Source: Dehalococcoidia bacterium (lineage in GTDB: Bacteria > Chloroflexota > Dehalococcoidia > DSTF01 > JALHUB01). Taken from it: a stretch of DNA of 64,000 nt. Position 1 is the first letter of the stretch; each line of letters starts with the position of its first letter. The notes under the pieces are model-generated. The model had not been told where the DNA came from. It searched no databases and was given only the letters and a program-made list of their open reading frames with translations. The translations under genes were made by a program, and so were the position numbers. The stretch covers positions 107,544 through 171,543 of the forward strand of contig JASEFU010000005.1 in the NCBI GenBank assembly GCA_030018455.1. The letters are read 5' to 3'. Positions 34,041 through 42,571 of the stretch are shown here, one piece after another.

Positions 34041-34079
34041 ACCACCACCTCCGACCGCGGATGGCCTTCGATTACAAGT

Positions 34080-35504
34080 CTAGCCTACGCCCCTATCGGT
34101 GTCAATCGAAGAGGCGGCTTCCGCCTCGGGTATGCGCTTTGCGTTGAGGCGTCTCCATAAGGCGGCGGGAAGCCCCCTTCCCTGCTTCAGGACGCCCGCC
34201 CTTCTCCTGGGAAGCAGGATGCTCAGGGCGGCGACCGTGGCCGCCACGACGGCGATCGCCAGGAGCACGGCGCTCACACCGTAAAGATCGCCAACGGCGC
34301 CCACCAGCAAGAGGGGGATGATGGCGGTCATGCTGGCGAGGGCGAGTTGCGCCCCGAAGACCCTCCCTCGCATCTCCGGCGGCGCCCTTTCGTGGAGCAC
34401 GGTCTGCGCGGGCGCGTTCACCATCGCGTAGAAGAAGCCGAGGGGGCCGGCGAAGAGCATGGCCAGCGCTACGAGAAGGGAAAGGCCTCCCAGGCGCTCC
34501 TGTCCGAACGGGTTCAGCGACTCCGTGCGCTCGAGGAGGTCGGCGATGCTTGCGAGCATGCCCAGGCCAACCAGGGAAACAGCGAGCCCGACAAGGCTGA
34601 ACGCGACTATCCGGTTCTTGCCGATACGGCCGGCCAGCCAGGGGAGAAGTCGCAGCCCGAGGACAGCGCCGATGCCGGTGGGGGCGAAGACGTATACGGC
34701 GTCGTCGGCGCGGATGCGAAGCACCTCCTGCATGAAGCGTGGCACGAGGACGGCGAAGAGGAGGACGAGCGAACTGCTGAGGGTAAGCTGGCCCATCGCC
34801 AGGAGCGACGCCCGGTCGGAGCGGAGGAGACGCAGCGCCCTTATCATCTCCGACGGCGCCGTCTTCAGGAAGGCCTCCTGTTCAGGGACCCCCTCCTCTC
34901 GCTCACGCTCGATCTGCGGCAGCGAGCGGGCGAGGCCACCGGCGATGAGAAAGAGGGCCGCGGTGAAGATGAACAGGGCATCGGAGCCGAACGCCTTGAG
35001 GAAGATGGGGGCGAGGAAGACCATCCCTCCGAACTGGCTGGCGGTCCAGGCGAGGCTCACGAGGCTGTTGGCGGCGATAAGCCGCTGCCGCGACACGAGG
35101 AACGGCACCGTTGATATCTCCGCCGTACTGAAGAGCTGACTGACGGAGGCGAAGCCCAGGTTGATCACGTAGAGAAGCCAGACATGGTCGGTGCTGAATA
35201 GGAATGCGACGGCGGCGCCACAGCGGGCGACGTTCGAGGCGATCAGGATGTCGCGCTTTCGCCAGCGGTCGACCAGCAGGCCGCCGATCATCCCGAAGAT
35301 GACGGAAGGGATGACGTAGGAAAGGACGAGGACGCTGCTGGATGTCGTTGAGCCGGTCTTGCTGATGACGATGACGAGCAGTGTGAAGAGGACGGCGTTC
35401 TGCCCGACCTGCGACAGCAACTGCGCCAGCCAGAGCATGCGGAAGTTACGCCCGGCGAGCAGCGGTTCGGTTTCGGTTTTGGAGGCATCGGGGACGGGCG
35501 TCAT
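34080..35504 (-). CDS. MFS transporter (MFS_3/EntS-like), paralogue 2
   Basis: A 474-residue 12-TM major facilitator of the same group as the proteins at 3223 and 35512. It shares the start pattern FRMLWLAQLLSQVGQNAVLFTLLVI and the FVSRQRLIAANSLVSLAWTASQFGGMV segment. It lies seven bases after its paralogue on the same strand, a tandem pair that may form a heterodimer or reflect recent duplication and divergence. The substrate is unknown. Confidence 0.88.
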   Translation of the reverse strand: MTPVPDASKTETEPLLAGRNFRMLWLAQLLSQVGQNAVLFTLLVIVISKTGSTTSSSVLVLSYVIPSVIFGMIGGLLVDRWRKRDILIASNVARCGAAVAFLFSTDHVWLLYVINLGFASVSQLFSTAEISTVPFLVSRQRLIAANSLVSLAWTASQFGGMVFLAPIFLKAFGSDALFIFTAALFLIAGGLARSLPQIEREREEGVPEQEAFLKTAPSEMIRALRLLRSDRASLLAMGQLTLSSSLVLLFAVLVPRFMQEVLRIRADDAVYVFAPTGIGAVLGLRLLPWLAGRIGKNRIVAFSLVGLAVSLVGLGMLASIADLLERTESLNPFGQERLGGLSLLVALAMLFAGPLGFFYAMVNAPAQTVLHERAPPEMRGRVFGAQLALASMTAIIPLLLVGAVGDLYGVSAVLLAIAVVAATVAALSILLPRRRAGVLKQGRGLPAALWRRLNAKRIPEAEAASSIDTDRGVG

Positions 35505-35511
35505 GTCTGCC

Positions 35512-36840
35512 TCAATTATGCACCGGTCGTCGTGGTATTAGTCTGGCGCGCCACCAGAGCCAGAAAACGAGCAACAGCATGATCATGGCGATCAGGCCGA
35601 GGATGGGGCGCACTCCCACCAGGTCAACGAGGCCGCCGACGAGAAGCAGGGGTACTATCGACGCCAGGCTCGACAGGACGGCCATGGCGGCAAATATCCG
35701 CCCCTGCATTTCCACCGGCACGCGCTCATTTATGATCGCCCGCGTTACGACGCCGACCAAAGAATAGGCCAAGCCGAGCACTGCGGCAACAACCATCGTC
35801 ATCAATATTCGGGCTGACCGGTTGTCCAGTGGTCCCGGATCGAAGAGGTCCAGCGGGTTCTGCGACTCCAGCATGTTTGCCAACGATCCGACAAAGCCGA
35901 AGGCGAGGAACGAGAGGACGAGGAGGAAGAAGCCGGCGACGAGCATCCTGCCCTTGCCGACGTGCCTTTCGAGCCAGCCGACCGTCCGCAGGCCCAGCAG
36001 CACGCCGATGGCGGCGGGCCAGAAGACGAAGACGACGTTCTCCACGGAGATGTTGAGCACCTCTCTCGCGTAGCGGGGAACAACAGTTACGCCAAGCTGG
36101 ATCGATGAGCCACCCACGACGGCGATCACGAGCGCCATGTAAGACTGCGTGTCGTTGCGCAGGTTGTACCAGGCCCTGGCGAATTCGTTTCGCACGCCGC
36201 GGCCGGCGCGCGCGCTTGGGGCGGGAGGACCAAGGCCGGAGACGGTGGCGATGACGCCGGCGGCGACCGCGAAGAGCGCTCCGGCGACGGCGAAGAGGGG
36301 GTCGGCGCCCAGCAGCTTCAGGAACAGGGGCGCGAGCACCGCCATTCCTCCCGCCTGCCCCAGAAAGCCGCCGAGGTTGAATAGCGAGTTCCCCCGCGTA
36401 AGCTCTTCCCGCCGCAGCACCTGGGGAAGCGCCGCCGACTCGGCCGGGCCGGCGAACTGCATGGAAGCGGCAAGCGCGACCGAGAAGAGGTACAGCACCC
36501 AAACGCCCAGGTCGGAGGCGACGGCTCCCAGGCACATCAGGGTGCGAAGGCCGTGCATGGTGACGAGCAGCCAGCCACGGGAAAGGCGGTCGGTGACGAC
36601 GCCCGACAGGGGTCCGAGCAGCGCCGAGGGAACGGCGAACGAGAGGACGAGAAAACCGGTGAACATGCTGTTGTCGGTCTTCTGGGCGACAAGGACGAAC
36701 AGGCCGTAGAAGAGTGAGTTCTGGGCCAGTTGGGCAAGGATGCGGGAAAGCAGGAGGCGCCGGAAGCCCTGTTTCTCAAGGAGGTCTTTTGCTCCGGTCA
36801 GGGCCCAGACGTCGAATTTAGGCGGGGGAGCCTCTGTCAT
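35512..36840 (-). CDS. MFS transporter (MFS_3/EntS-like), paralogue 3
   Basis: A 442-residue 12-TM major facilitator; FRRLLLSRILAQLAQNSLFYGLFVLVAQ near the N-terminus and GPAESAALPQVLRREELTRGNSLFNLGGF closely parallel the protein at 3223. It follows the DUF951 gene after 16 bases and precedes the second paralogue after seven. Conserved polar residues in TM1 (Gln-Asn) are kept in all three copies. Confidence 0.88.
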   Translation of the reverse strand: MTEAPPPKFDVWALTGAKDLLEKQGFRRLLLSRILAQLAQNSLFYGLFVLVAQKTDNSMFTGFLVLSFAVPSALLGPLSGVVTDRLSRGWLLVTMHGLRTLMCLGAVASDLGVWVLYLFSVALAASMQFAGPAESAALPQVLRREELTRGNSLFNLGGFLGQAGGMAVLAPLFLKLLGADPLFAVAGALFAVAAGVIATVSGLGPPAPSARAGRGVRNEFARAWYNLRNDTQSYMALVIAVVGGSSIQLGVTVVPRYAREVLNISVENVVFVFWPAAIGVLLGLRTVGWLERHVGKGRMLVAGFFLLVLSFLAFGFVGSLANMLESQNPLDLFDPGPLDNRSARILMTMVVAAVLGLAYSLVGVVTRAIINERVPVEMQGRIFAAMAVLSSLASIVPLLLVGGLVDLVGVRPILGLIAMIMLLLVFWLWWRARLIPRRPVHN

Positions 36841-36856
36841 GCAATATCACGGGAGG

Positions 36857-37102
36857 TCAGGCCTCCTCTTCCTTCCCTTCGAACAGCAGCCGTTCGATGG
36901 CGGGGTCGATGGGATCTCCCCGCGATACGAACGCCTTGAGCCGCTTCTCAAGCCGGCGTCGCTCCATCAACACGCGATGGTTGCACTTCCGGCAGCGGAG
37001 GCCGATGTCGGCGCCGAGGCGGACGACCTCCCACTCGAAGCTGCCGCAGGGGTGAGGCTTGCGAAGGCGGACCACGTCGCCCATGCGCAGTTCGAGGGGC
37101 AT
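36857..37102 (-). CDS. DUF951 family small protein
   Basis: An 81-residue member of DUF951, a family common in Firmicutes and Chloroflexota with unknown function. The hallmark LRMGDVVRLRKPHPCGSFEW is followed by GADIGLRCRKCNHRVLM, whose cysteines (one at HPCG, two at CRKC) could bind metal. The ATG shares one base with the pyrF stop (TGATG), indicating translational coupling. Confidence 0.92.
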   Translation of the reverse strand: MPLELRMGDVVRLRKPHPCGSFEWEVVRLGADIGLRCRKCNHRVLMERRRLEKRLKAFVSRGDPIDPAIERLLFEGKEEEA

Positions 37103-37935
37103 CAGCCGCGCTCCCGCTGTGACAGCGCCTCCTCACGCTGCCGCGCCATGTCGTCGCGCAGCGCCTGCGCCGCCCGCCGCGCCGCCTGAGCGAAGTCGCT
37201 CTCTTTCGAGGCGTAAAGCACCTGTCGCGAGACGTTGATGATCAGACCGCCGCCCCTGGCGTCGAGACCGTTCGCCATCACCGCGGCGACATCGCCCCCT
37301 TGCGCGCCGACGCCGGGCACGAGGAACGTCATGTCGGGGCAGATCTCGCGCACGCGTCGCAGCTCCTCGGGATAGGTGGCGCCGACGACGAGCCCGACGT
37401 TGGCGCGCGTGTTCCAGCGCCTCGCCGCTTCCGCCACAGCCTCGAAGAGCGGGCGCGGCGGGGAACCGCCGAGGGTAACCGGCAGGTCCTGCAGGTCGCG
37501 GGCCCCCGGGTTGGACGTACGGCAGAGGACGAAGGCGACCTTGTCGGGACGTTCGAGGAAGGGCTCGAGGGCGTCGCCGCCGAGGTAGGGGTTGACGGTG
37601 ACGGCGTCGAAGCGCCAGTGGTCGAAGAGGGCGTGGGCGTAGGCGCGGGCGGTGTTGCCGATATCGTTGCGTTTGCCGTCGCCGATGACGGGTATGTCCT
37701 CGGGGATGGCGGCCAGCGTTTTGTGCAGGGCCAGGAGGCCACGCTCGCCGAGCGCCTCGTAGAAGGCGAGGTTGGGCTTGTAGGCGCAGACGAGATCGGC
37801 GGTCGCCTCGATGATGGCCTGGTTGAAGTCGGCGACGTCTGTGATGGGCATGAGGGCGGGATCGGGGTCGAGGCCGACGCAAAGAAGGCTGCCGTTCTTG
37901 GTGGCAGCCCGCTCCAGCTTGTCGAAGAAACGCAC
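37102..37935 (-). CDS. pyrF: orotidine 5'-phosphate decarboxylase, type 2
   Basis: PyrF makes UMP from OMP. At 277 residues it is of the longer type 2 class: LLCVGLDPDPALMP opens the barrel, CAYKPNLAFYEALG gives one lysine, and the catalytic DGKRNDIGNTARAYA replaces the DxKxxDI of type 1. GTG start with GAGGT upstream. It heads a reverse-strand run with DUF951 and two transporters; divergently faces comB. Confidence 0.95.
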   Translation of the reverse strand: MRFFDKLERAATKNGSLLCVGLDPDPALMPITDVADFNQAIIEATADLVCAYKPNLAFYEALGERGLLALHKTLAAIPEDIPVIGDGKRNDIGNTARAYAHALFDHWRFDAVTVNPYLGGDALEPFLERPDKVAFVLCRTSNPGARDLQDLPVTLGGSPPRPLFEAVAEAARRWNTRANVGLVVGATYPEELRRVREICPDMTFLVPGVGAQGGDVAAVMANGLDARGGGLIINVSRQVLYASKESDFAQAARRAAQALRDDMARQREEALSQRERG

Positions 37936-38045
37936 AGGTCACCTCGCTCGCAGGGGTCGATTCGATGGTAACGCCGCCCGATTGGCCGGTCAAGGCGAAA
38001 CAGCGGCCTCTTGGCCCAGGCGCTTAACAGCGATAGAGTGTCGTC

Positions 38046-38807
38046 GTGAAGGTTGATGTTGCGTTTCTCCCCCGCCTCGTGCGCGAGCCGGAAGCGACCG
38101 CTTGCGTGGTCGTCGACGTGCTGCGGGCGAGCTCGTCGATCGTGGTGCTGCTGGCGCGCGGCGTCGAGGAGATCGCGGTCGCCGCAAGCCCCGCGGAGGC
38201 GCGTCGAATGGCGCGACAACAGCGGGGTCGCTACCTGCTGTGCGGCGAGCTGGAAGGCCTGACGCCGCCCGGCTTCGATCACGGCAACTCCCCCAGCGAG
38301 TTCGATGCCCTCGATCTGCGCGGCCAGCACGTCGCGCTGTCGACGACGAACGGGACGAAAGCGTTACGCAGGCTGCGCGCGTCGCCGGCGGTCATCGTGG
38401 GGGCGCTGCTGAACGCGACAGCCGCCGCGCAGACGCTGCTCGCCGAAGCGGAGGCGCGCGGGCTGGACGCGACGATCGTCTGCGCGGGGCTATCGGGCGG
38501 GAAGCGCCTGAGCCTGGAGGACTCGTTTACGGCGGGGGCGCTGGTGGAGAAAGCGGTCGCCGCGGGCGAAAGGGCGGGAATCGAGGTCGATTTGACGGAC
38601 GGGGCACGGATTGCCATCCGGCTCCTTCGTCACTACGGAGGCGATGCACTGGCGGCCTTCCACGAGTCGGAGCACGGCCGCAAGCTTATCGGCCTGGGCT
38701 TCGAGCGCGATCTCGCGTTCTGCGCGCAGACGGATCGCTTCGATGTCGTCCCGCGGCTGGAGGGGGAGGGCCTGCGTCTGGCGTTGGGAAACGTGCGGTT
38801 TTCCTGA
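38046..38807 (+). CDS. comB: 2-phosphosulfolactate phosphatase family protein (ComB)
   Basis: A 253-residue ComB-like phosphatase, which in methanogens hydrolyses 2-phosphosulfolactate for coenzyme M synthesis. Motifs CVVVDVLRASSSIVVLLARG, CGELEGLTPPGFDHGNSPSE, STTNGTKAL and IVCAGLSGGKRLSLEDSFTAGAL agree with the family. No comA or comC is nearby, so the role may be sulfolactate metabolism or another phosphatase reaction. GTG start, divergent from pyrF with a 110-base gap. Confidence 0.88.
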   Translation: MKVDVAFLPRLVREPEATACVVVDVLRASSSIVVLLARGVEEIAVAASPAEARRMARQQRGRYLLCGELEGLTPPGFDHGNSPSEFDALDLRGQHVALSTTNGTKALRRLRASPAVIVGALLNATAAAQTLLAEAEARGLDATIVCAGLSGGKRLSLEDSFTAGALVEKAVAAGERAGIEVDLTDGARIAIRLLRHYGGDALAAFHESEHGRKLIGLGFERDLAFCAQTDRFDVVPRLEGEGLRLALGNVRFS

Positions 38808-38823
38808 GGGTGGCGCCGTGCGG

Positions 38824-38895
38824 GCGACGCGAGCGCCGAAGGCGCTCAGGGCTGTCGCCAGAGGCGACAGCCCGCTCGCTTCGCGAGCGCGTCGC
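38824..38895 (+). repeat. 72-bp cloverleaf repeat, copy 3
   Basis: Same orientation as copy 1. Arm 3 reads GCTCGC-TTC-GCGAGC against GCCCGC-TTC-GCGGGC in copy 1: a C:G to T:A change on both sides of the stem. The other two arms and the outer GCGACGC/GCGTCGC stem are kept. It lies just after comB. Confidence 0.87.
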
Positions 38896-39058
38896 TGGCG
38901 TGCCGGCGCACCGCGCTCCGCTGCAAGCGTAGCTCGAACGGTGATACGCGTCTCCAGGGGAAACGGACCCGGCAGGGCGATTGACGGCACGGCTGGAAGA
39001 CGCCTACGATGCCTTTCGGCAGCACACGTACTCACGGAGAGAGCGAGGAGAGCGCGCG

Positions 39059-40123
39059 ATGAAGGAGATGTCGACTCGCGAAAGGGTCCGCCGCATGTAC
39101 GAGCACCGCGAGGCCGACAGGGTGCCCATCGTCGAGGAGCCGTGGGGGTCGACCCTGGACCGCTGGCGCCGCGAAGGGATGGGCGACGCCGACTACATCG
39201 AGTACTTCGGACTCGACTGGATGCCACGCATCAGCGTCGATAACTCGCCGCGCTTTCCCATGGGGGTCGTCGAGGACGACGGCGACCGCCTGAGCCTGAA
39301 GACCTCCTGGGGGTCGACCATCAAGCACATCCGCAGCGAATCGTCGCTCGCGCTTATCGATGCGGAAGTGAAGACGAAGGACGACTGGCTGAAGGCGAAG
39401 GAGCGCATGACTCCGAGCGACGACCGCATCCCGTGGGACTACCTGAAGAGCCATGCGCCCCGCTGGAAGGAGCGCGGCGCCTGGGTGCAGGCCATCGGCT
39501 GGTTCGGGTTTGACATAACGCACTCCTTCTTCATCGGAACGGAACGGGAGCTGCTCGCCCTCGCCGAAGACCCCGAATGGTGCGTCGACATGTGGCAAAC
39601 GCAGCAGGAGCTGTGCCTCACGCTGCTCGACCGCATGTGGGACGCGGGCTACGAGTTCGACCAGCTCCTCGTCTACGATGACATGGGCTACAAGAATAAC
39701 CAGTTCTTCTCCCTCCGCACTTACCGCAACCTGCTGAAACCCATCCACCAGAGAGCAATCGAATGGGCGCACGCGAAGGGCGTCAAGATGTACCTCCATT
39801 CCTGCGGCGACGTACGCCCGTTCATTCCCGACCTGGTGGAGATGGGGCTGGACGCGCTGAACCCGCTCGAGGTGAAGGCGGGTGTCGACCCTGTCGCAGT
39901 CAAACGGGAGTACGGCGACAGGCTCCTCCTCCACGGCGGCGTCGACGCGGTGCTGTGGAACGACATCGACCGGATGGAAGCGAGCGTGCGCGAGACGCTG
40001 CCCGAGCTGAAGAAGAACGGCGGCTACATCTTCGGCACCGATCACTCCACGCCCAACAACGTCAGCCTCCAGGACTTCAAGCGCATCGTCGACCTCGCAA
40101 AGCAGTTGGGAAGCTACTCCTAG
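39059..40123 (+). CDS. uroporphyrinogen decarboxylase (URO-D)-like protein
   Basis: A 355-residue member of the URO-D superfamily. Members with this architecture are often corrinoid-dependent methyltransferases rather than heme enzymes; LHSCGDVRPFIPDLVEMGLDALNPLE carries the His-x-Cys of the zinc site in methyltransferases, and the C-terminus has GTDHSTPNNVSLQDFKRIVD. I set the start at the ATG at 39059, eight bases after GAGGAG; the frame is open to 38981 but without family sequence. cinA follows after three bases. A true HemE is unlikely. Confidence 0.85.
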   Translation: MKEMSTRERVRRMYEHREADRVPIVEEPWGSTLDRWRREGMGDADYIEYFGLDWMPRISVDNSPRFPMGVVEDDGDRLSLKTSWGSTIKHIRSESSLALIDAEVKTKDDWLKAKERMTPSDDRIPWDYLKSHAPRWKERGAWVQAIGWFGFDITHSFFIGTERELLALAEDPEWCVDMWQTQQELCLTLLDRMWDAGYEFDQLLVYDDMGYKNNQFFSLRTYRNLLKPIHQRAIEWAHAKGVKMYLHSCGDVRPFIPDLVEMGLDALNPLEVKAGVDPVAVKREYGDRLLLHGGVDAVLWNDIDRMEASVRETLPELKKNGGYIFGTDHSTPNNVSLQDFKRIVDLAKQLGSYS

Positions 40124-40126
40124 GAG

Positions 40127-41368
40127 ATGAAAGCGGAGATTATCGCCGTCGGCACGGAGATACTGCTGGGCGAGATCGCCGACACCAACTCGTCCTACCT
40201 CGCCTCGCGGCTGCCCGCGCTCGGCATCGACCTCCTGTGGATGACGCAGGTTGGCGACAACATGGGCCGTTTGACGGAGGCGCTGGCCCGCGCCCGCGAG
40301 CGCAGCGACCTCGTGATTACCACCGGCGGCCTCGGCCCCACGGACGACGACCTGACCCGCGAGGCAATCGCGCAGGTGCTGGGTGAAGAGATGCGCGTCG
40401 ATCCGGAGATGGAGCAAGCGTTGCGCGAGTTCTTCCGCCGGCGCGGTCGCGAGATGCCGGAGCGTAACGTCAAGCAGGCGGCTCTCATCCCCTCGGCGCG
40501 GGCGCTGCCCAACGCCTACGGCACGGCGCCCGGCTGGTGGGTCGAGCGCGAGGGGCGCGTCATCGTCGCGCTGCCGGGGCCGCCGGGCGAGCTGCGCCGC
40601 ATGTGGGAGACGCAGGTCGAGCCGGAGCTGCGACGCCGCACGGGGGGCGAGACGCTGGTGTCGCGCACGCTGAAGACGGTAGACGTCACGGAAGGCCGCG
40701 TCGACGAGCTGATGGCCCCGCTATCGAGGTCGCCGAACCCGTCGGTGGGTGTCTACTCGCGCGCTGACGGCATCCACGTGCGCATCGCGGCCAAGGCGCC
40801 GACGCGCGAGGAGGCGGAGCGGCTGATCGCGCCCGTCGAGGCGGAGGCGCGGCGCGTCCTTGGCGACGCCGTCTGGGGCGCCGACGACGACACCCTCGAG
40901 AAGGTGGTCGGGGCGCTGCTGCGGGAGCGCGGCCTCACGCTGGCGACCATGGAATCGTGCACGGGCGGCTTGCTGGCGAGCACGATAACCGATGCGCCCG
41001 GCAGCTCCGACTACTTCCGGGGCGGTTTGGTGTCGTACGCCACGGAGATGAAGCTCGCCTGGGGCGTGAGCCGGGAGGTGGTGGAGCGGCACGGCGTAAT
41101 CAGCGCCGAGTGCGCGCGCGAGATGGCGCGGGCGGCGCGCGAGCGATTGCAGGCGGATATCGGGATCGGCGTGACGGGCGTGGCCGGCCCCGACGAGCAG
41201 GAAGGGAAGCCTGTAGGGACGGTGCACGTCGCGGTGGACGGGGCGTTGGGGGAGCCGCGGGTGGTGAGCTACGTATTCGCGCAGGACAGGGCGTCGGTCA
41301 AGCGCCGCGCCGTCACCACCGCCCTCGCCCTCCTCCGCCGCACCCTCACTGAGCAGAGCCGCTCCTAG
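40127..41368 (+). CDS. cinA: CinA: competence/damage-inducible protein A with nicotinamide-nucleotide amidase domain
   Basis: A 413-residue two-domain protein: an N-terminal MoaB/MogA-like domain (MKAEIIAVGTEILLGEIADTN, TTGGLGPTDDDLTREAIA) with ADP-ribose/COG1058 activity and a C-terminal PncC-type NMN amidase domain from about residue 255 (MESCTGGLLASTITDAPGSS, GVTGVAGPDEQEGKPVGTVHVAV). It recycles NMN in the NAD salvage cycle. The ATG is chosen because family members begin with this motif, although no well-spaced ribosome-binding site is visible. Confidence 0.95.
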   Translation: MKAEIIAVGTEILLGEIADTNSSYLASRLPALGIDLLWMTQVGDNMGRLTEALARARERSDLVITTGGLGPTDDDLTREAIAQVLGEEMRVDPEMEQALREFFRRRGREMPERNVKQAALIPSARALPNAYGTAPGWWVEREGRVIVALPGPPGELRRMWETQVEPELRRRTGGETLVSRTLKTVDVTEGRVDELMAPLSRSPNPSVGVYSRADGIHVRIAAKAPTREEAERLIAPVEAEARRVLGDAVWGADDDTLEKVVGALLRERGLTLATMESCTGGLLASTITDAPGSSDYFRGGLVSYATEMKLAWGVSREVVERHGVISAECAREMARAARERLQADIGIGVTGVAGPDEQEGKPVGTVHVAVDGALGEPRVVSYVFAQDRASVKRRAVTTALALLRRTLTEQSRS

Positions 41369-41453
41369 TCTTTACGAACCGTGGGTGGTATATTCGCAGT
41401 TGACAGGATCCAATTCAGTGCCGTTTTGTCGTCTCCTAGGCAGTACCGCAACC

Positions 41454-41936
41454 ATGGGAAAGCACGACTACTACGGAAAACTGGTGATGCGACAGGCTGC
41501 TGGCTCTGCGTGGTCTGAGTAGGGAAACTCGACTTGCGTCGACTACGGGGCGGGCCAACCAGCTCTAATTGACGGCTCTGTGGGATCGCAGGTGGCAGTT
41601 GAGGTGGAGTCAAGAACGTCCAAGCAGGTCCGCGGTGCCGTGCTCGACCTCATCTGTCACAAGCACCCCAAGAAGCTCTTGGTGTTGATCCCAATGCACA
41701 TGCACGACCCCGCCACAACTGCTGAGCAATGTCGGTTCATCTTGCCTCGTTTTGTAGACGCCGCAGACTTCCGTGTAGTAGTCCTCAAAGGCACCGGCGA
41801 CATGCCACGACTAGATGTCGACAGCGCGCTTGTGAGGGCGGCCTTGGCAGAATTGGGATGGCCGCCCGGGGGAGCTTGGCGCACAGTCAGGGTAGAGTTC
41901 CTGTTCTGTCTCGCTCCCATGACAGAACCCCCGTAG
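41454..41936 (+). pseudogene. broken gene with in-frame TAG; possible small PD-(D/E)XK-like protein
   Basis: ATG at 41454 opens MGKHDYYGKLVMRQAAGSAWSE and is closed by TAG at 41520-41522. The same frame continues with VDYGAGQPALIDGSVGSQVA and VEVESRTSKQVRGAVLDL, clearly one protein, for 138 more codons. The IDG...EVES...K spacing resembles a PD-(D/E)XK nuclease core, but I do not recognise a named family. The final TAG at 41934-41936 is part of the REP tetranucleotide GTAG, so the REP may also have replaced the original 3' end. A GTG at 41580 could start a shortened 118-residue product. Confidence 0.6.
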
Positions 41937-41955
41937 GGCGGGCATCTTGCCCGCC
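41933..41955 (+). repeat. REP upstream of the RAYT gene
   Basis: GTAG (41933-41936) followed by GGCGGGC-ATCTT-GCCCGCC (41937-41955), a perfect 7-bp hairpin. It is inverted relative to the three copies downstream of the transposase, the layout typical of REP/inverted-REP pairs around a RAYT. Confidence 0.88.
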
Positions 41956-42005
41956 AAAACCGCATTCGGGCAAACATACTGCCCACCAGAAAGGGCAAGG
42001 ACTGC

Positions 42006-42461
42006 ATGCCCCGTCCGCGTCACCTGACAGCCGAAAGCCGCTGTTACTTCGTCACGGCAAATACTCACGGAAAGACGCAGGCGCTTGCTGAGCGCGAAGC
42101 CGCGCAAATCGTGATAGATCCGCTCTATCACCTTCGGTCGTTGGGCAGGATACGGCTTCACGCCTTTGTTGTGATGCCTGATCACTTCCACTTCATCGCG
42201 TCTCTCTCCGAAGGGGAGACGGTCTCTCGATTGATGCACAGCCTGAAGAGCTACACGGCCAACGAGATCAACAGGAGACGCGGCGAGCGGTGTGCTCTCT
42301 GGCAGCAAGGCTCTTACAGCCACGGCATTCGAGACGAGCGGGATCTTGTTGCGAGAGTCAAGTACGTAGAGGCCAATCCGGTCCGAGCAGCGCTGGCGAG
42401 TTCGATAGAGGAGTATGAGCTCGGTTCCGGTTGCGGCCGGTTCCCAATCGACCCGTGGTAA
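42006..42461 (+). CDS. REP-associated tyrosine transposase (RAYT, Y1 HUH family)
   Basis: A 151-residue single-tyrosine HUH endonuclease of the IS200/RAYT type. The HUH motif is MPDHFHF (His60, His62), the nucleophile is Tyr83 in LKSYTANEIN, and LWQQGSYSHGIRDERDLVARVKYVEANPVRA is the usual C-terminal block. RAYTs cut single-stranded REP hairpins at the GTAG tetranucleotide and are thought to spread them. The flanking GTAG hairpins (41933, 42471-42571) fit this. All key residues are intact, so the enzyme could be active. Upstream AAGG is a weak ribosome-binding site. Confidence 0.93.
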   Translation: MPRPRHLTAESRCYFVTANTHGKTQALAEREAAQIVIDPLYHLRSLGRIRLHAFVVMPDHFHFIASLSEGETVSRLMHSLKSYTANEINRRRGERCALWQQGSYSHGIRDERDLVARVKYVEANPVRAALASSIEEYELGSGCGRFPIDPW

Positions 42462-42470
42462 TGTCGGACT

Positions 42471-42571
42471 GGCGGGCAGGATGCCCGCCCTACGATAGAA
42501 CGGTGGGCTTGCGGGCAGGATGCCCGCCCTACGATAGAACGGTGGGCTTGCGGTCAGGATGCCCGCCCTAT
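42471..42571 (-). repeat. tandem REP array, 39-bp period, three hairpins
   Basis: Three minus-strand hairpins at 42471-42493, 42511-42532 and 42550-42571. The first two keep GTAG beside GGCGGGC-ATCCT-GCCCGC; the third has ATAG and a G-to-T change in one arm. Each is separated by the same CGATAGAACGGTGGGCTT-type linker, giving a 39-base unit. The array reaches the stop codon of the lipoprotein gene on the other side. Confidence 0.88.

Noticed and set aside
42472..42571. 39-bp repeats as a CRISPR array
   Set aside because: The spacers are the same sequence, the repeat is the REP hairpin, and there are no cas genes.
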